42,117 nucleotides of DNA. Source: Guptibacillus hwajinpoensis (GTDB lineage Bacteria; Bacillota; Bacilli; Bacillales; Guptibacillaceae). Position 1 is the first letter of the stretch. The number at the start of each line of letters is the position of its first letter. Both the position numbers and the translations under genes were made by a program. Shown here piece after piece: positions 1 through 7,597 of this stretch. Location: NCBI RefSeq assembly GCF_005144865.1, contig NZ_SWFM01000012.1, forward strand, positions 1 through 42,117. Direction: 5' to 3'. The notes beneath the pieces were generated by a model. It was not told the origin of the DNA and did not search any database. It saw nothing but the letters and a program-made list of their open reading frames with translations.

Positions 1-222
1 GATTGTTGTTTTGAAAGAGGTTTTGTGAAAAAACCCCACTTCGCTAATTGGAGCGGAAGGATGCTCGACTCCTGCGGGACTAGCGGGACAGGTGAGACCC
101 CACAGGCGCGATGTTCTTACGCGCCGAGGAGGCTCAGCGCCCGCCCCGCGGAAAGCGAGCATCCTGGAGCGGAAATTCCACCCTACCTTCAATCAACAAT
201 ATCTATCTACGAAAAGAGCCTT
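1..222 (+). repeat. MITE-like GC-rich repeat element, copy 1 (left end cut by window)
   Basis: The AT-rich left arm contains GATTGTTG and the right arm contains CAACAATATC and GAAAAGAGCCTT, which together form an imperfect inverted repeat. Between them, at about 43-180, is a GC-rich core in which GGATGCTCG pairs with CGAGCATCC and GGAGCGGAA occurs in direct orientation at both edges. The same core and arms recur at 9062, 11640, 14487 and 14711. No transposase or credible protein is encoded. Related GC-rich intergenic repeats are common in Bacillaceae genomes; mobility is inferred from the repeat structure. Confidence 0.8.
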
Positions 223-244
223 CTATAGTAAAGAAGCTTACATA

Positions 245-289
245 AAAAACCAGCTACCTTTTCACTAAAGAAAAGGTAGCTGGTTTTGT
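245..289 (-). terminator. Rho-independent terminator of the CstA-type gene
   Basis: A 16-bp perfect stem (248-263 with 270-285) around a 6-nt loop, with a run of A on the plus strand that becomes a U tract in the minus transcript. It begins directly after the stop codon of the minus-strand transporter. Plus-strand TTTTG after the stem may also allow termination from the other side. Confidence 0.85.
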
Positions 290-1729
290 TTATGCAACTT
301 GTTCTACCGTAACAGGATTACTTCTACGAGCTTTCCACAGTTGATAACCGAACCATCCGGCTGTCAAAGCTGTAATGCCTGCGCCAAACATCATCGAAAC
401 ATTGTATGGAAGTTCGAATCCTTCAGGTGCAAGGAACAAATAGGTTGAAACGGTCATGGTCATGAAAAGTGCTGGTAAAGAGCAAATCCAGTGGAATTTA
501 TGCTTTTTGACAAGATACATTGCGGCTGTCCATAGCATAACGGTTGCAACAAGTTGATTAGTAAAGCCTACGTATCTCCATAAAAAGGTGTAATCGATTT
601 GCGTTAAAAGGAATGTTGGTGTAGCAACTACTGCAGTTAGTAGCAATGTTTTACCTTTGCCGCCGTTACCCTTTTTATCTTTCTTTACGAATAAATCAGC
701 AAGCATCATTCGAGAAGATCGAAGTGATGTATCTCCAGTTGTGATTGGAAGAATGATAACCCCAATGATCGCTAGAACTCCTCCGAACGTGCCGAGTAAA
801 GAAGAACTGATTTCATTCACAACGCCTGACGGTCCACCAGCAGCAAGTGCACCTTGAAGGCCACCAGTGTTTCCGAAGAAAGTCATTCCTGCAGCTGCCC
901 AGATTAAGGCAATGACACCCTCAGCAATCATCGCTCCATAGAATACCTTTTTTCCATCGCTCTCTTTTTTCATCGTTCTAGCAATGATAGGACTCTGAGT
1001 GGAATGGAATCCTGAGATCGCTCCACAAGAGACGGTAATCATTAATAGTGGCCATAGTGGCAAATTATCAGGATGAAGGTTTGCCATTGTTAAGTTTGGA
1101 ATTGGGTTGTCCATAAAGAATAGCCCGATACCGATTGAAACAGCCATCATGATAAGAATGACACCAAAGATCGGATAAATCCGACCGATGATTTTGTTAA
1201 CTGGAAGCACAGCAGCCAGTACAAAATAAGCGAAGATAACAACCAAACACATTGTGAAGCTCAGTGGTGTAACCTGTGCCATTAGCTGTGCTGGGCCTGC
1301 AGTAAAAGCAGCCGCAACGAGAATCATTAATACGATAGAGATAATATTGATCGTTCCTTTTGCGCCTTTTCCAAGATAGCGACCAACAAGGGAAGGATAT
1401 TGTTCACCATTGTGTCTAAGTGACATCATTCCAGAGAAATAGTCATGAACAGCTCCAGCAAAGATCGATCCAATGACAATCCAGATAAAAGCAACTGGTC
1501 CATAAAGAGCGCCTAATACAGCTCCAAAAATAGGACCTAGTCCAGCGATATTTAATAGCTGAATTAAACTACCCTTCCACCAGCTCATTGGCATATAATC
1601 CATGCCATCTTCTTTTGTATATGCAGGGGTCTCACGATCATCGTCTATGCCGAAAATTCGCTCAACCACCTTTGAATAAACGTAATAACCAACGATCAAT
1701 AAACAAATAGCACCGACAAATGTGATCAT
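290..1729 (-). CDS. CstA-family carbon-starvation / peptide or pyruvate transporter
   Basis: This 479-residue polytopic membrane protein has an N-terminal membrane helix followed by the charged stretch and the MSWWKGSLIQLLNIAGLGPI motif typical of CstA (Pfam CstA). Further conserved blocks are FAGAVHDYFSGMMSLRHNG, GFHSTQSPIIARTM and ITTGDTSLRSSRMML. It is shorter than the roughly 600-700 residue CstA/YjiY proteins and matches the short subfamily. Family members import peptides or pyruvate during carbon limitation; the substrate here is not known. The start is ATG behind AAGGAGG on the minus strand. It appears monocistronic, with its own terminator. Confidence 0.9.
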   Translation of the reverse strand: MITFVGAICLLIVGYYVYSKVVERIFGIDDDRETPAYTKEDGMDYMPMSWWKGSLIQLLNIAGLGPIFGAVLGALYGPVAFIWIVIGSIFAGAVHDYFSGMMSLRHNGEQYPSLVGRYLGKGAKGTINIISIVLMILVAAAFTAGPAQLMAQVTPLSFTMCLVVIFAYFVLAAVLPVNKIIGRIYPIFGVILIMMAVSIGIGLFFMDNPIPNLTMANLHPDNLPLWPLLMITVSCGAISGFHSTQSPIIARTMKKESDGKKVFYGAMIAEGVIALIWAAAGMTFFGNTGGLQGALAAGGPSGVVNEISSSLLGTFGGVLAIIGVIILPITTGDTSLRSSRMMLADLFVKKDKKGNGGKGKTLLLTAVVATPTFLLTQIDYTFLWRYVGFTNQLVATVMLWTAAMYLVKKHKFHWICSLPALFMTMTVSTYLFLAPEGFELPYNVSMMFGAGITALTAGWFGYQLWKARRSNPVTVEQVA

Positions 1730-1831
1730 GTTCCCGCCTCCTTTTCCGTGTTCGAAAATATAACACTCATTTTACTAATCTAATCCAAAAAAAACAACAT
1801 GATTATTCAGAAAAAATGTATTTTTCTATTA

Positions 1832-1847
1832 ATTAAAACGTTTCCAA
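1832..1847 (-). promoter_or_regulatory. Weak cre-like box upstream of the CstA-type gene
   Basis: The minus strand reads TTGGAAACGTTTTAAT, which resembles the CcpA cre consensus with two mismatches in the 14-bp core. It lies about 105 bp upstream of the start codon. Carbon-catabolite control of a carbon-starvation transporter would make sense, but the match is imperfect. The rest of the 1730-2066 gap is AT-rich and shows nothing else I can support. Confidence 0.25.
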
Positions 1848-2066
1848 TATAAATTAGTTCAAATATCCTTGTATAGGTTAGTAAATTCGTCTTGTTTAAG
1901 TTGGATATATAGTTCGAATAGTCCTACTTTTTGTTTGAATGACAGAATGGCAGACATTTAGTACGAATAATCTACAAAGAATATAGTTGAATTAATGAAA
2001 ATATGGGTATATAGAAGAAGACGAAGCTTCACAATCGTCTCTTGTATCTTTGAGGAGGTTGTTTTC

Positions 2067-3044
2067 GTGTCAAAGCGAATTGCATTGTTTGATAACAGTA
2101 AAGCTATATTAATATTGCTAGTAGTAGGAGGACATTTGCTCACACCTTTTATTGGTGATTCTCGTTTCCTCTATAGTCTTTATCACGTAATCTTTATATT
2201 TCATATGCCTGCATTTATTTTTTTAACAGGTTATTTCACTAGAAAGGCGTCTGGAACAAAGTATTTTTGGAAGATATTCACAACGTTTTTGTTGCCGTAT
2301 ATCATTTTCCAGGTAGTCTATTCGATTTATTACACTAACCTTTATGAAAAATCGTTTGCCATTGAGCTTTTAACGCCTAGATGGGCGATGTGGTTCTTGT
2401 TATGTATCGCAGCATACAAGTTGATATCCCCAATCTTATTGAAGATGAAAGCTAGAATATTGCTTCCATTAAGTATTGTTGCTGGCTTACTGGTAGGATA
2501 TTTTGATATTGAAAGATTCCTATCATTAGATCGTCTATTCGTATTCCTTCCATTCTTTGTGCTAGGTATGATGATGGGACGAAGAGAACAGCCGATTCGA
2601 TTGCCATATATGAAATGGGTTGCCCCTATTGTATTAAGTGGTCTATTCGTTCTGTTCTACCTTTACCAAATTGAAGGTCTAACGGATCTTCTTTACGGCA
2701 CGTACGTGTACGACTCCAATATCGACCTTCTTGTTCGTCTTGTGTATTATGTTGGAACTGCACTTGTGATGTTCCTGTTTTTCTCCATGATACCTGAAGG
2801 TCCAATGGTACTTACACCAATTGGGTCACGTACATTTGCGATTTATTTGTTCCATGGATTTATTATTAAATGGTTCTTGGAACAGCAGTCTGCGGATGTT
2901 ATTGCTACGGTATGGGGTATACCGTTCATCGTCGTCTTTGCCGTTTTCATCTCCACATTATTGAGTATGCCTTTCTTCTCAAAATTACTTGCGTTCGATC
3001 GATGGCTCCCTTCACCTGAGAAATTAACTTCAGCACGTAGATAG
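2067..3044 (+). CDS. Acyltransferase-3 family membrane protein
   Basis: About 325 residues with roughly ten hydrophobic segments. The N-terminal block (RIALFDNSKAILILLVVGGHLL) and IFHMPAFIFLTGYFTRK are the acyltransferase-3 / OafA-like (COG3594-type) signature, with the conserved His in GGHLL. Family members O-acetylate sugars or cell-envelope polymers; the acceptor here is unknown. I choose GTG at 2067, since GAGGAGG sits at 2052-2058 and the open frame starting at 1995 has no ribosome-binding site. A strong terminator follows, so it is a single-gene unit. Confidence 0.82.
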   Translation: MSKRIALFDNSKAILILLVVGGHLLTPFIGDSRFLYSLYHVIFIFHMPAFIFLTGYFTRKASGTKYFWKIFTTFLLPYIIFQVVYSIYYTNLYEKSFAIELLTPRWAMWFLLCIAAYKLISPILLKMKARILLPLSIVAGLLVGYFDIERFLSLDRLFVFLPFFVLGMMMGRREQPIRLPYMKWVAPIVLSGLFVLFYLYQIEGLTDLLYGTYVYDSNIDLLVRLVYYVGTALVMFLFFSMIPEGPMVLTPIGSRTFAIYLFHGFIIKWFLEQQSADVIATVWGIPFIVVFAVFISTLLSMPFFSKLLAFDRWLPSPEKLTSARR

Positions 3045-3048
3045 CAAT

Positions 3049-3080
3049 AAGCGGTATGCCACCTGGCATACCGCTTTTAT
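3049..3080 (+). terminator. Rho-independent terminator after the acyltransferase gene
   Basis: A 12-bp stem, AAGCGGTATGCC pairing with GGCATACCGCTT, around the loop ACCT and followed by TTTT. It lies 5 bp after the stop codon. Confidence 0.88.
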
Positions 3081-3248
3081 GTATGTCTACTTCACTTACT
3101 CTAAGAGAATGTGCTCTTTGCAATCAAAAGATTAAAGATTCAAAAGAAAATACGTTACACTAAATGAAAGTAAATCAAACCGTACTACTTTCTTCAAAGA
3201 ACAATAATTATTATTGCATAGCATAAGGTTACCTTAATGTACGATTCT

Positions 3249-3491
3249 TTTGGTGAGGCATTACACGATGAGGCCTTTTCGATGAAGAAACATATCGCAA
3301 TTATCTCCAAACTATTGAGTGGGAAATGGGAAGACTAAGTTAATTAAAAGATTAGACTGAGGCAACCCCTATGATGCGATATCAAAACAGTTGATTGAAC
3401 TTCACGGAGGTAAAATAGTCGTTAGAAGCCAGTGGGCGTGGGAAGTGAATTCTGGTTTACGCTTCCTTTAAACAAGAAGGAGGAATTGTAA
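3249..3491 (+). pseudogene. Decayed sensor histidine kinase, C-terminal remnants
   Basis: Several out-of-frame pieces match histidine-kinase blocks in the right order. GEALHDEAF near 3252 and EETYRNYLQTIEWEMGRLS (3284-3340, another frame) fit the HisKA region. AISKQLIELHGGKIVVRS (3376-3429) is the typical G2/HATPase end. After one more frameshift, VGVGSEFWFTLPL from 3432 is the final beta strand, ending at TAA 3489-3491, one base before the msrAB ATG. The frame breaks and lost middle show it is dead. No response-regulator gene remains next to it. Confidence 0.8.
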
Positions 3492-4616
3492 ATGAAAGCA
3501 ACAAGATGGCTTCTATTAGTTGGTATAGCTGTGGTACTCATTTTTGCTGTACCAAAGTTATATGATGTTGTGTTCAAACGTTCTTATGGTAGTGAACCTG
3601 CACAGGCTATTGAAGATAATGAAGCAGTAGCAACATTTGCAGGGGGCTGTTTCTGGTGCATGGAACCGCCATTCGAGAAATTAGATGGTGTTAGTGAAGT
3701 TGTTTCAGGCTACATTGGAGGGGATACTGAAAATCCTTCATATAAAGAAGTTTCTAGAGGTGGAACTGGACACGTGGAAGCTGTCCAAGTTTACTATGAC
3801 CCATCTGTTGTTTCGTACGAAACACTGTTAGATGTTTTTTGGAGACAAATTGATCCTACTGACGATGGCGGTCAGTTCGTTGATCGCGGTGATCAATATT
3901 TGTCAGCTATTTTCTACCATAATGAAGAACAGCAACAAGCAGCAATTGAATCAAAAAAAGAAATACAGAACTCTGATCGATTCGAGAAACCAATTGTTAC
4001 GCCCATTGAAAAAGCGACAACATTCTATGTAGCGGAAGAATACCATCAGAATTACTACAAAGAGAACGAGTTACGTTATAAATTCTATCGGAAAAATTCA
4101 GGAAGAGATCAGTTTCTTGATAAATACTGGGGTAACGAACGTGAAGTGGAAATACCTGAAGTGAGATCAACTTCATATTCAGATGCTGAACTTAAGGAAA
4201 TGTTAACACCAATTCAGTATAAAGTGACTCAGGAAGATGGCACAGAAAAAGCATTCGATAATCAATACTGGGACAACAAAGAAAAAGGAATCTATGTAGA
4301 TATCGTGTCAGGAGAACCGCTATTCAGCTCTACTGATAAGTATGAGTCTGGAACAGGGTGGCCAAGTTTTACTAAGCCTCTAGTGCCAGAGAATATCGTA
4401 GAGAAAGAAGACAAAAGCTTCTTTACCGTTCGAACTGAAATTAGAAGTAAAGGAGCTGATTCCCATCTTGGTCATGTGTTTGAAGATGGGCCGGAACCAA
4501 CAGGTCTTCGATATTGTATGAACTCAGCTGCACTTGACTTTATTCCTTTAGATGAGATGGAGGAAAAAGGTTACGAAGAGTATATTGAAACAGTTAAAGA
4601 GGGAGCAGGATCCTAA
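3492..4616 (+). CDS. msrAB: Membrane-anchored peptide-methionine sulfoxide reductase MsrA-MsrB fusion
   Basis: This 374-residue fusion repairs both S- and R-methionine sulfoxide. Residues 1-27 form a positively charged signal anchor, so the enzyme probably works outside the membrane. The MsrA domain (about 45-210) carries GGCFWCMEPP with catalytic Cys53. The MsrB domain (about 225-360) has GTGWPSFTKP and HLGHVFEDGP, with catalytic Cys342 in RYCMNSAALDF. The zinc-binding CxxC pair of many MsrB proteins is replaced (DIVSGEPLF), as in zinc-free MsrB. The start follows AAGGAGG. It sits directly behind the dead kinase and ahead of the sulfur-stress locus. Confidence 0.95.
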   Translation: MKATRWLLLVGIAVVLIFAVPKLYDVVFKRSYGSEPAQAIEDNEAVATFAGGCFWCMEPPFEKLDGVSEVVSGYIGGDTENPSYKEVSRGGTGHVEAVQVYYDPSVVSYETLLDVFWRQIDPTDDGGQFVDRGDQYLSAIFYHNEEQQQAAIESKKEIQNSDRFEKPIVTPIEKATTFYVAEEYHQNYYKENELRYKFYRKNSGRDQFLDKYWGNEREVEIPEVRSTSYSDAELKEMLTPIQYKVTQEDGTEKAFDNQYWDNKEKGIYVDIVSGEPLFSSTDKYESGTGWPSFTKPLVPENIVEKEDKSFFTVRTEIRSKGADSHLGHVFEDGPEPTGLRYCMNSAALDFIPLDEMEEKGYEEYIETVKEGAGS

Positions 4617-4712
4617 TCGGATTCTGCTTTCATTTTCGTAGTATGGGTATAATAGAAGGTAGAATGGTTGCAAGAATCGGGAATGAAGGATATAGTATAG
4701 GATATTCCGTAA

Positions 4713-4728
4713 ATACACACGGGGGTAT
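4713..4728. promoter_or_regulatory. Degenerate CstR-type operator before the DUF202 gene
   Basis: ATACACACGGGGGTAT has one good half-site (GGGGGTAT) and a decayed partner. It closely resembles the operator at 7577-7592. It ends 5 bp before the DUF202 start codon and its GGGGG would also act as the Shine-Dalgarno sequence, so repressor binding and translation initiation would overlap. Confidence 0.5.
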
Positions 4729-4733
4729 GATAA

Positions 4734-5108
4734 ATGGACATTGAAAATAAAAAAGCTGATGGCAGAGTACAACAGCTACTCGCGAATGAAAGAACTTTTC
4801 TTGCCTGGGTGCGAACTTCAATTGCGATTATAGGGATTGGTTTTCTAACTGCGAGTTTACATTTTACAAGAGCGGTTGGTGAGAGAGCAGATGATCAAGT
4901 GGCCGTCTTTATTAGTTTCTCATCATTATTATTTGGCCTATTAACCATGGTCGGTGGAACGATTCAATTCTATCGAACGAAAAAAAGGATCTTGAAATTT
5001 GAAGTTCCATCATCTTCATGGATTGTTATCTTCTTATTGGTAGTTGTTCTATTAATCATTGCTCTTATAGCAACGTACTTTATCATTCAAATCAATTGGC
5101 TGAGCTAA
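4734..5108 (+). CDS. DUF202-family small membrane protein (YidH-like)
   Basis: The 124-residue protein has the DUF202 N-terminal signature (LLANERTFLAWVRTSIAIIGIGF) and three predicted membrane helices at about 25-42, 56-76 and 95-120. The family has no established biochemical role. Its position immediately upstream of cstR, with CstR-like sites on both sides, suggests membership of the sulfur-stress regulon. The last about 30 codons plus the downstream promoter and operators are duplicated at 5254-5472. Confidence 0.8.
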   Translation: MDIENKKADGRVQQLLANERTFLAWVRTSIAIIGIGFLTASLHFTRAVGERADDQVAVFISFSSLLFGLLTMVGGTIQFYRTKKRILKFEVPSSSWIVIFLLVVVLLIIALIATYFIIQINWLS

Positions 5109-5118
5109 TTGCTACCTA

Positions 5119-5160
5119 TTGACATGTAATTCATGTACGTTATAATGCCCCTATAGGTAT
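5119..5160 (+). promoter_or_regulatory. SigA promoter with overlapping CstR-type operator, copy 1
   Basis: TTGACA at 5119-5124, a 16-bp spacer and TATAAT at 5141-5146. The near-palindrome ATGCCCCTATAGGTAT (5145-5160) overlaps the end of the -10, so a bound repressor would block RNA polymerase. The AT-CCCC...GGTAT pattern is that of operators of the CsoR/CstR family. Confidence 0.75.
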
Positions 5161-5196
5161 TGGAGAAGTAACCATCCAAATATATTTTTTCTTGAC

Positions 5197-5218
5197 TTTA
5201 TACCCCTTGGGGTATAAA
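5197..5218. promoter_or_regulatory. Perfect CstR-type palindrome, copy 1
   Basis: A perfect palindrome, TTTATACCCC-TT-GGGGTATAAA, directly after a TTGACT -35-like element at 5192-5197. It is the best-formed operator in the window. In copy 1 it no longer precedes a gene, because what follows is the gene-tail remnant. Confidence 0.8.
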
Positions 5219-5253
5219 GTAGGAAGAGTAATAAACACAATACAATGAAGTCG

Positions 5254-5350
5254 TAATCTTCATGGAACGTTATCTTTTATTGATAGTTGTTCTTTTGATC
5301 ATCGCTCTCATAGCGACGTACTTCATTGTTCAAATCAATTGGCTAAGCTA
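5254..5350 (+). pseudogene. Duplicated 3' fragment of the DUF202 gene
   Basis: The sequence matches the last about 30 codons of the upstream gene, ending FIVQINWLS-TAA where the intact copy ends FIIQINWLS-TGA. It has no start codon or ribosome-binding site and lacks the first two membrane helices. It may be the remnant of a second DUF202 gene (these often occur in pairs) or a partial duplication. Confidence 0.8.
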
Positions 5351-5361
5351 ATTGCTGCCTA

Positions 5362-5403
5362 TTGACATATGAATTATATACGTTATAATACCCCTATAGG
5401 TAT
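5362..5403 (+). promoter_or_regulatory. SigA promoter with overlapping CstR-type operator, copy 2
   Basis: TTGACA (5362-5367), a 16-bp spacer, TATAAT (5384-5389) and the operator ATACCCCTATAGGTAT (5388-5403) overlapping the -10. This copy lies directly upstream of cstR and probably drives the operon. Confidence 0.8.
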
Positions 5404-5449
5404 TATAAGAAAGCAACAATTTAATTAGATAAATATTTTTTTACTTGAT

Positions 5450-5471
5450 TTTATACCCCTTAGGGTATAAA
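5450..5471. promoter_or_regulatory. CstR-type palindrome immediately upstream of cstR
   Basis: TTTATACCCC-TT-AGGGTATAAA, one base off a perfect palindrome, next to TTGATT at 5445-5450 and just before the GAGGAGG ribosome-binding site of cstR. Autoregulation by the CstR-type protein is the natural reading. Confidence 0.8.
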
Positions 5472-5487
5472 GTGAGGAGGTAAATAA

Positions 5488-5748
5488 ATGCAATACGATA
5501 AAGCCGTCACAAATCGATTGAAAAGAATAGAAGGTCAGCTACGTGGCGTAATTAATATGATGGAGCAAGGGAAAAGTTGTGAAGACATCGTTACGCAACT
5601 TTCAGCTACACGTTCTGGCATTGATCGTTCAATTGGATTGATTGTTGGTTCTAATCTTGAACAATGCTTACATGAACAAATAGAAAATGGTGAACCAACG
5701 GGTGACGTTGTAAAAGAAGCCGTCAACCTACTTGTAAGAAGCAGATAA
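5488..5748 (+). CDS. cstR: CstR-type persulfide-sensing transcriptional repressor (CsoR family)
   Basis: An 86-residue all-helical DUF156/CsoR-family repressor with the RLKRIEGQLRG motif. It has Cys31 and Cys60, the two thiols that form di- to tetrasulfide bridges in CstR. The copper-ligand histidine of CsoR, four residues before the second Cys, is Asn56 here, which argues against copper sensing. It precedes the DsrE/rhodanese/TusA/dioxygenase genes and is preceded by two operator-promoter blocks, so it should repress the operon and itself until persulfides accumulate. GAGGAGG precedes the ATG. Confidence 0.9.
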   Translation: MQYDKAVTNRLKRIEGQLRGVINMMEQGKSCEDIVTQLSATRSGIDRSIGLIVGSNLEQCLHEQIENGEPTGDVVKEAVNLLVRSR

Positions 5749-5765
5749 AAAATTTTAATTAGTTA

Positions 5766-5783
5766 TATACCCTATGGTGTATA
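5766..5783. promoter_or_regulatory. CstR-type operator before the DsrE2-like gene
   Basis: TATACCCTATGGTGTATA is a partly degenerate palindrome of the same class. It lies between the cstR stop codon and the AGGAGG of the next gene, pointing to a second repressor-controlled step inside the operon. Confidence 0.65.
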
Positions 5784-5798
5784 TTAGGAGGATATAGA

Positions 5799-6278
5799 AT
5801 GAGTGAACAGAAGAAAACAACGATTGTACTATTTAGTGGTGACTATGATAAAGCAATGGCAGCTTACATTATTGCGAACGGTGCCGCTGCTTATGACCAT
5901 GAAGTAACCATTTTCCATACGTTCTGGGGATTGAATGCACTTCGTAAAGATCAGCAAGTTGACGTGAATAAAGGTTTCCTAGAAAAAATGTTTGGTAAAA
6001 TGATGCCTCGTGGCGCAGACAAAATGGGTCTCTCAAAAATGAATTACGGCGGAATGGGTAAGAAAATGATTAAAGACGTTATCAAAAAGCATAACGTAAC
6101 CGAACTACCTCAGCTTATTGAACTTGCTCAGGAACAAGATGTGAAACTTGTTGCATGTACAATGACAATGGATCTTCTTGGACTTCAGAAGGAAGAACTA
6201 TTAGAAGAAATCGATTATGCAGGTGTTGCCGCATATCTTGGTGATGCCGAAGATGGTAATGTGAATCTCTTCATCTAA
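5799..6278 (+). CDS. DsrE/DsrF-like (DsrE2) sulfur-carrier protein
   Basis: A 159-residue DsrE2-type protein: the N-terminal strand TTIVLFSGDYDKAMAAYIIA, then VTIFHTFWGLNALRK, and the conserved Cys120 in LVACTMTMDLLG that is expected to carry the persulfide. The middle is rich in Met and Lys (FGKMMPRGADKMGLSKMNYG), as in the family. Such proteins pass sulfane sulfur between rhodanese and TusA, both of which are encoded immediately downstream. The start follows AGGAGG; the next gene begins 13 bp after its stop. Confidence 0.88.
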   Translation: MSEQKKTTIVLFSGDYDKAMAAYIIANGAAAYDHEVTIFHTFWGLNALRKDQQVDVNKGFLEKMFGKMMPRGADKMGLSKMNYGGMGKKMIKDVIKKHNVTELPQLIELAQEQDVKLVACTMTMDLLGLQKEELLEEIDYAGVAAYLGDAEDGNVNLFI

Positions 6279-6291
6279 GGAGCGATAGGAT

Positions 6292-6651
6292 ATGGAAATC
6301 ATCATTGTTGCAGCAATCGTTATAATAGGGTGGCTACTGTATAAGAAAGTAGGCCCTGGAAAAAATGTTAAAACGATTACTTCAGAAGAAGCTAAAGCGA
6401 AGTTTAATGATCGAAATGTACAATTCATCGATGTTCGAACAAAAGGTGAATACAAAGGGCAAAAAGTAAAGCAGTTTAAAAATATGCCGCTCCATGAACT
6501 TGGAAACCGCGCAAAAGAGCTCGATCCGAATAAAGAAGTTATTGTACTTTGTCAGAGCGGAATGAGAAGCGGAAAAGCTTGCAGCGAATTGAAGAGACAA
6601 GGATTTACTAATGTTTCTAATGTTCGCGGCGGATTGAATATGTGGAGATAA
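6292..6651 (+). CDS. Membrane-anchored single-domain rhodanese
   Basis: 119 residues: a membrane helix at 3-17, then one rhodanese domain with FIDVRTKGEY and the active-site loop CQSGMRSG, whose Cys87 would form the persulfide. The anchor places the sulfurtransferase at the inner membrane face or outside, unlike the soluble rhodanese after it. It lies 13 bp downstream of the DsrE2-like gene and 14 bp upstream of the next one, within one operon. Confidence 0.9.
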   Translation: MEIIIVAAIVIIGWLLYKKVGPGKNVKTITSEEAKAKFNDRNVQFIDVRTKGEYKGQKVKQFKNMPLHELGNRAKELDPNKEVIVLCQSGMRSGKACSELKRQGFTNVSNVRGGLNMWR

Positions 6652-6665
6652 TAGGAGGAAAAAGA

Positions 6666-6974
6666 ATGTCTGGTTATGTAAAAGATGTAACTGCTACAGA
6701 AGTAAACGAAATGTTACAACAAAATAAATCGATTAGCGTTGTAGATGTTCGTGGTCCTGAAGAAGTTGCTACAGGCAAGATTCCTGGCGCATATAATCTA
6801 CCTGTTAATGAGCTTCAATCACGGATGGATGAACTTGATAAAGAGACTGAACATATTATTGTATGTCAGTCTGGTGGAAGAAGCAGTATGGCTTCCATGG
6901 TACTGAAATCAAACGGATATAAGGTATTAAATATGACCGGCGGTATGCTTGGATGGTCAGGAGAAACTGAATAA
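6666..6974 (+). CDS. Soluble single-domain rhodanese
   Basis: 102 residues with VVDVRGPEEVATGKIPGAYN and the active-site loop CQSGGRSS (Cys67). The start is ATG 6666, because AGGAGG at 6653-6658 lies 7 bp upstream; an earlier in-frame ATG at 6642 falls inside the preceding gene. It probably shuttles sulfane sulfur from low-molecular-weight persulfides to partner proteins in the operon. Confidence 0.9.
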   Translation: MSGYVKDVTATEVNEMLQQNKSISVVDVRGPEEVATGKIPGAYNLPVNELQSRMDELDKETEHIIVCQSGGRSSMASMVLKSNGYKVLNMTGGMLGWSGETE

Positions 6975-6994
6975 TCATTCTCAGGAGGTAGACT

Positions 6995-7558
6995 ATGATA
7001 AAAACAGATCATGTATTGGATGCGAAAGGACTCGCTTGTCCTATGCCAATCGTCAAAACAAAGAAAACGATGAAAGATCTTGAAGCAGGAGTCGTTCTTG
7101 AAATTCAAGCAACAGACAAGGGATCGAAAGCAGATATTAAAGCATGGGCTGATAAAGTAGGCCATCAATATCTTGGTACAGTAGAAGAAGGAGAGGTTCT
7201 GAAGCATTACCTCCGTAAAGCATCAGATAGTGAAACAGAATCTGAGAAGAACCACCCGAACATTATTTCAAATGATGAGCTTGCAGACAAATTATCTGAT
7301 GATAACATCACGATCGTTGATGTAAGAGAACCAGCAGAGTATGCATTTAGTCATGTTCCAAATGCGGTTTCCCTTCCACTTGGCGAAATGGAAGACCGTA
7401 TGTCTGAACTAACTTCTGACAAACAAATTTATGTCATCTGCAGAACGGGTACACGTAGTGACCTTGCAGCTCAAAAATTAGCTGATAGTGGCTATGATGT
7501 AATCAATGTTGTTCCAGGGATGTCCGAATGGACTGGACCAACTACTTCAAGTCTATAA
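6995..7558 (+). CDS. TusA-rhodanese fusion protein (CstA-like sulfurtransferase)
   Basis: 187 residues in two domains. Residues 5-75 are a TusA/SirA domain with GLACPMPIVKTKK (persulfide Cys15). Residues about 85-187 are a rhodanese with IVDVREPAEYAFSHVPNA and the loop CRTGTRSD (Cys149). A TusA-rhodanese chain is the core of staphylococcal CstA, which relays persulfide sulfur between several Cys sites. The DsrE-type part present in some such fusions is a separate gene here. CAGGAGG precedes the ATG. Confidence 0.88.
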   Translation: MIKTDHVLDAKGLACPMPIVKTKKTMKDLEAGVVLEIQATDKGSKADIKAWADKVGHQYLGTVEEGEVLKHYLRKASDSETESEKNHPNIISNDELADKLSDDNITIVDVREPAEYAFSHVPNAVSLPLGEMEDRMSELTSDKQIYVICRTGTRSDLAAQKLADSGYDVINVVPGMSEWTGPTTSSL

Positions 7559-7576
7559 AAAATTTTAAAATAATTA

Positions 7577-7592
7577 ATACCACAGGGGGTAT
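7577..7592. promoter_or_regulatory. Intra-operon CstR-type operator overlapping the ribosome-binding site
   Basis: ATACCACAGGGGGTAT lies between the TusA-rhodanese gene and the TTG start at 7598. Its AGGGGG half is also the only Shine-Dalgarno sequence for the next gene. It may be a repressor roadblock or a second promoter-operator; the arrangement matches the site at 4713-4728. Confidence 0.6.
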
Positions 7593-7597
7593 AAAGA

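Larger units (their letters stand above)
5011..5472 (+). repeat. Imperfect tandem duplication: gene tail plus promoter/operator block
   Basis: Bases about 5011-5221 and 5254-5472 align along their whole length: the end of the DUF202 gene (ATCAATTGGC then TAAGC or TGAGC), a TTGACA-16-TATAAT promoter, an ATRCCCCTATAGGTAT operator overlapping its -10, a TTGACT or TTGATT element and a second palindrome. The copies differ by scattered substitutions, many synonymous in the coding part, so the event is not recent. Confidence 0.88.

Noticed and set aside
25..228. Open frame through repeat copy 1
   Set aside because: It is an open frame in GC-rich repeat DNA; the same DNA is open in other frames in other copies, and no ribosome-binding site is present.
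5488..5748. Copper-sensing CsoR
   Set aside because: The His ligand four residues before the second Cys is Asn56, and the neighbours are sulfur-transfer rather than copper-export genes.
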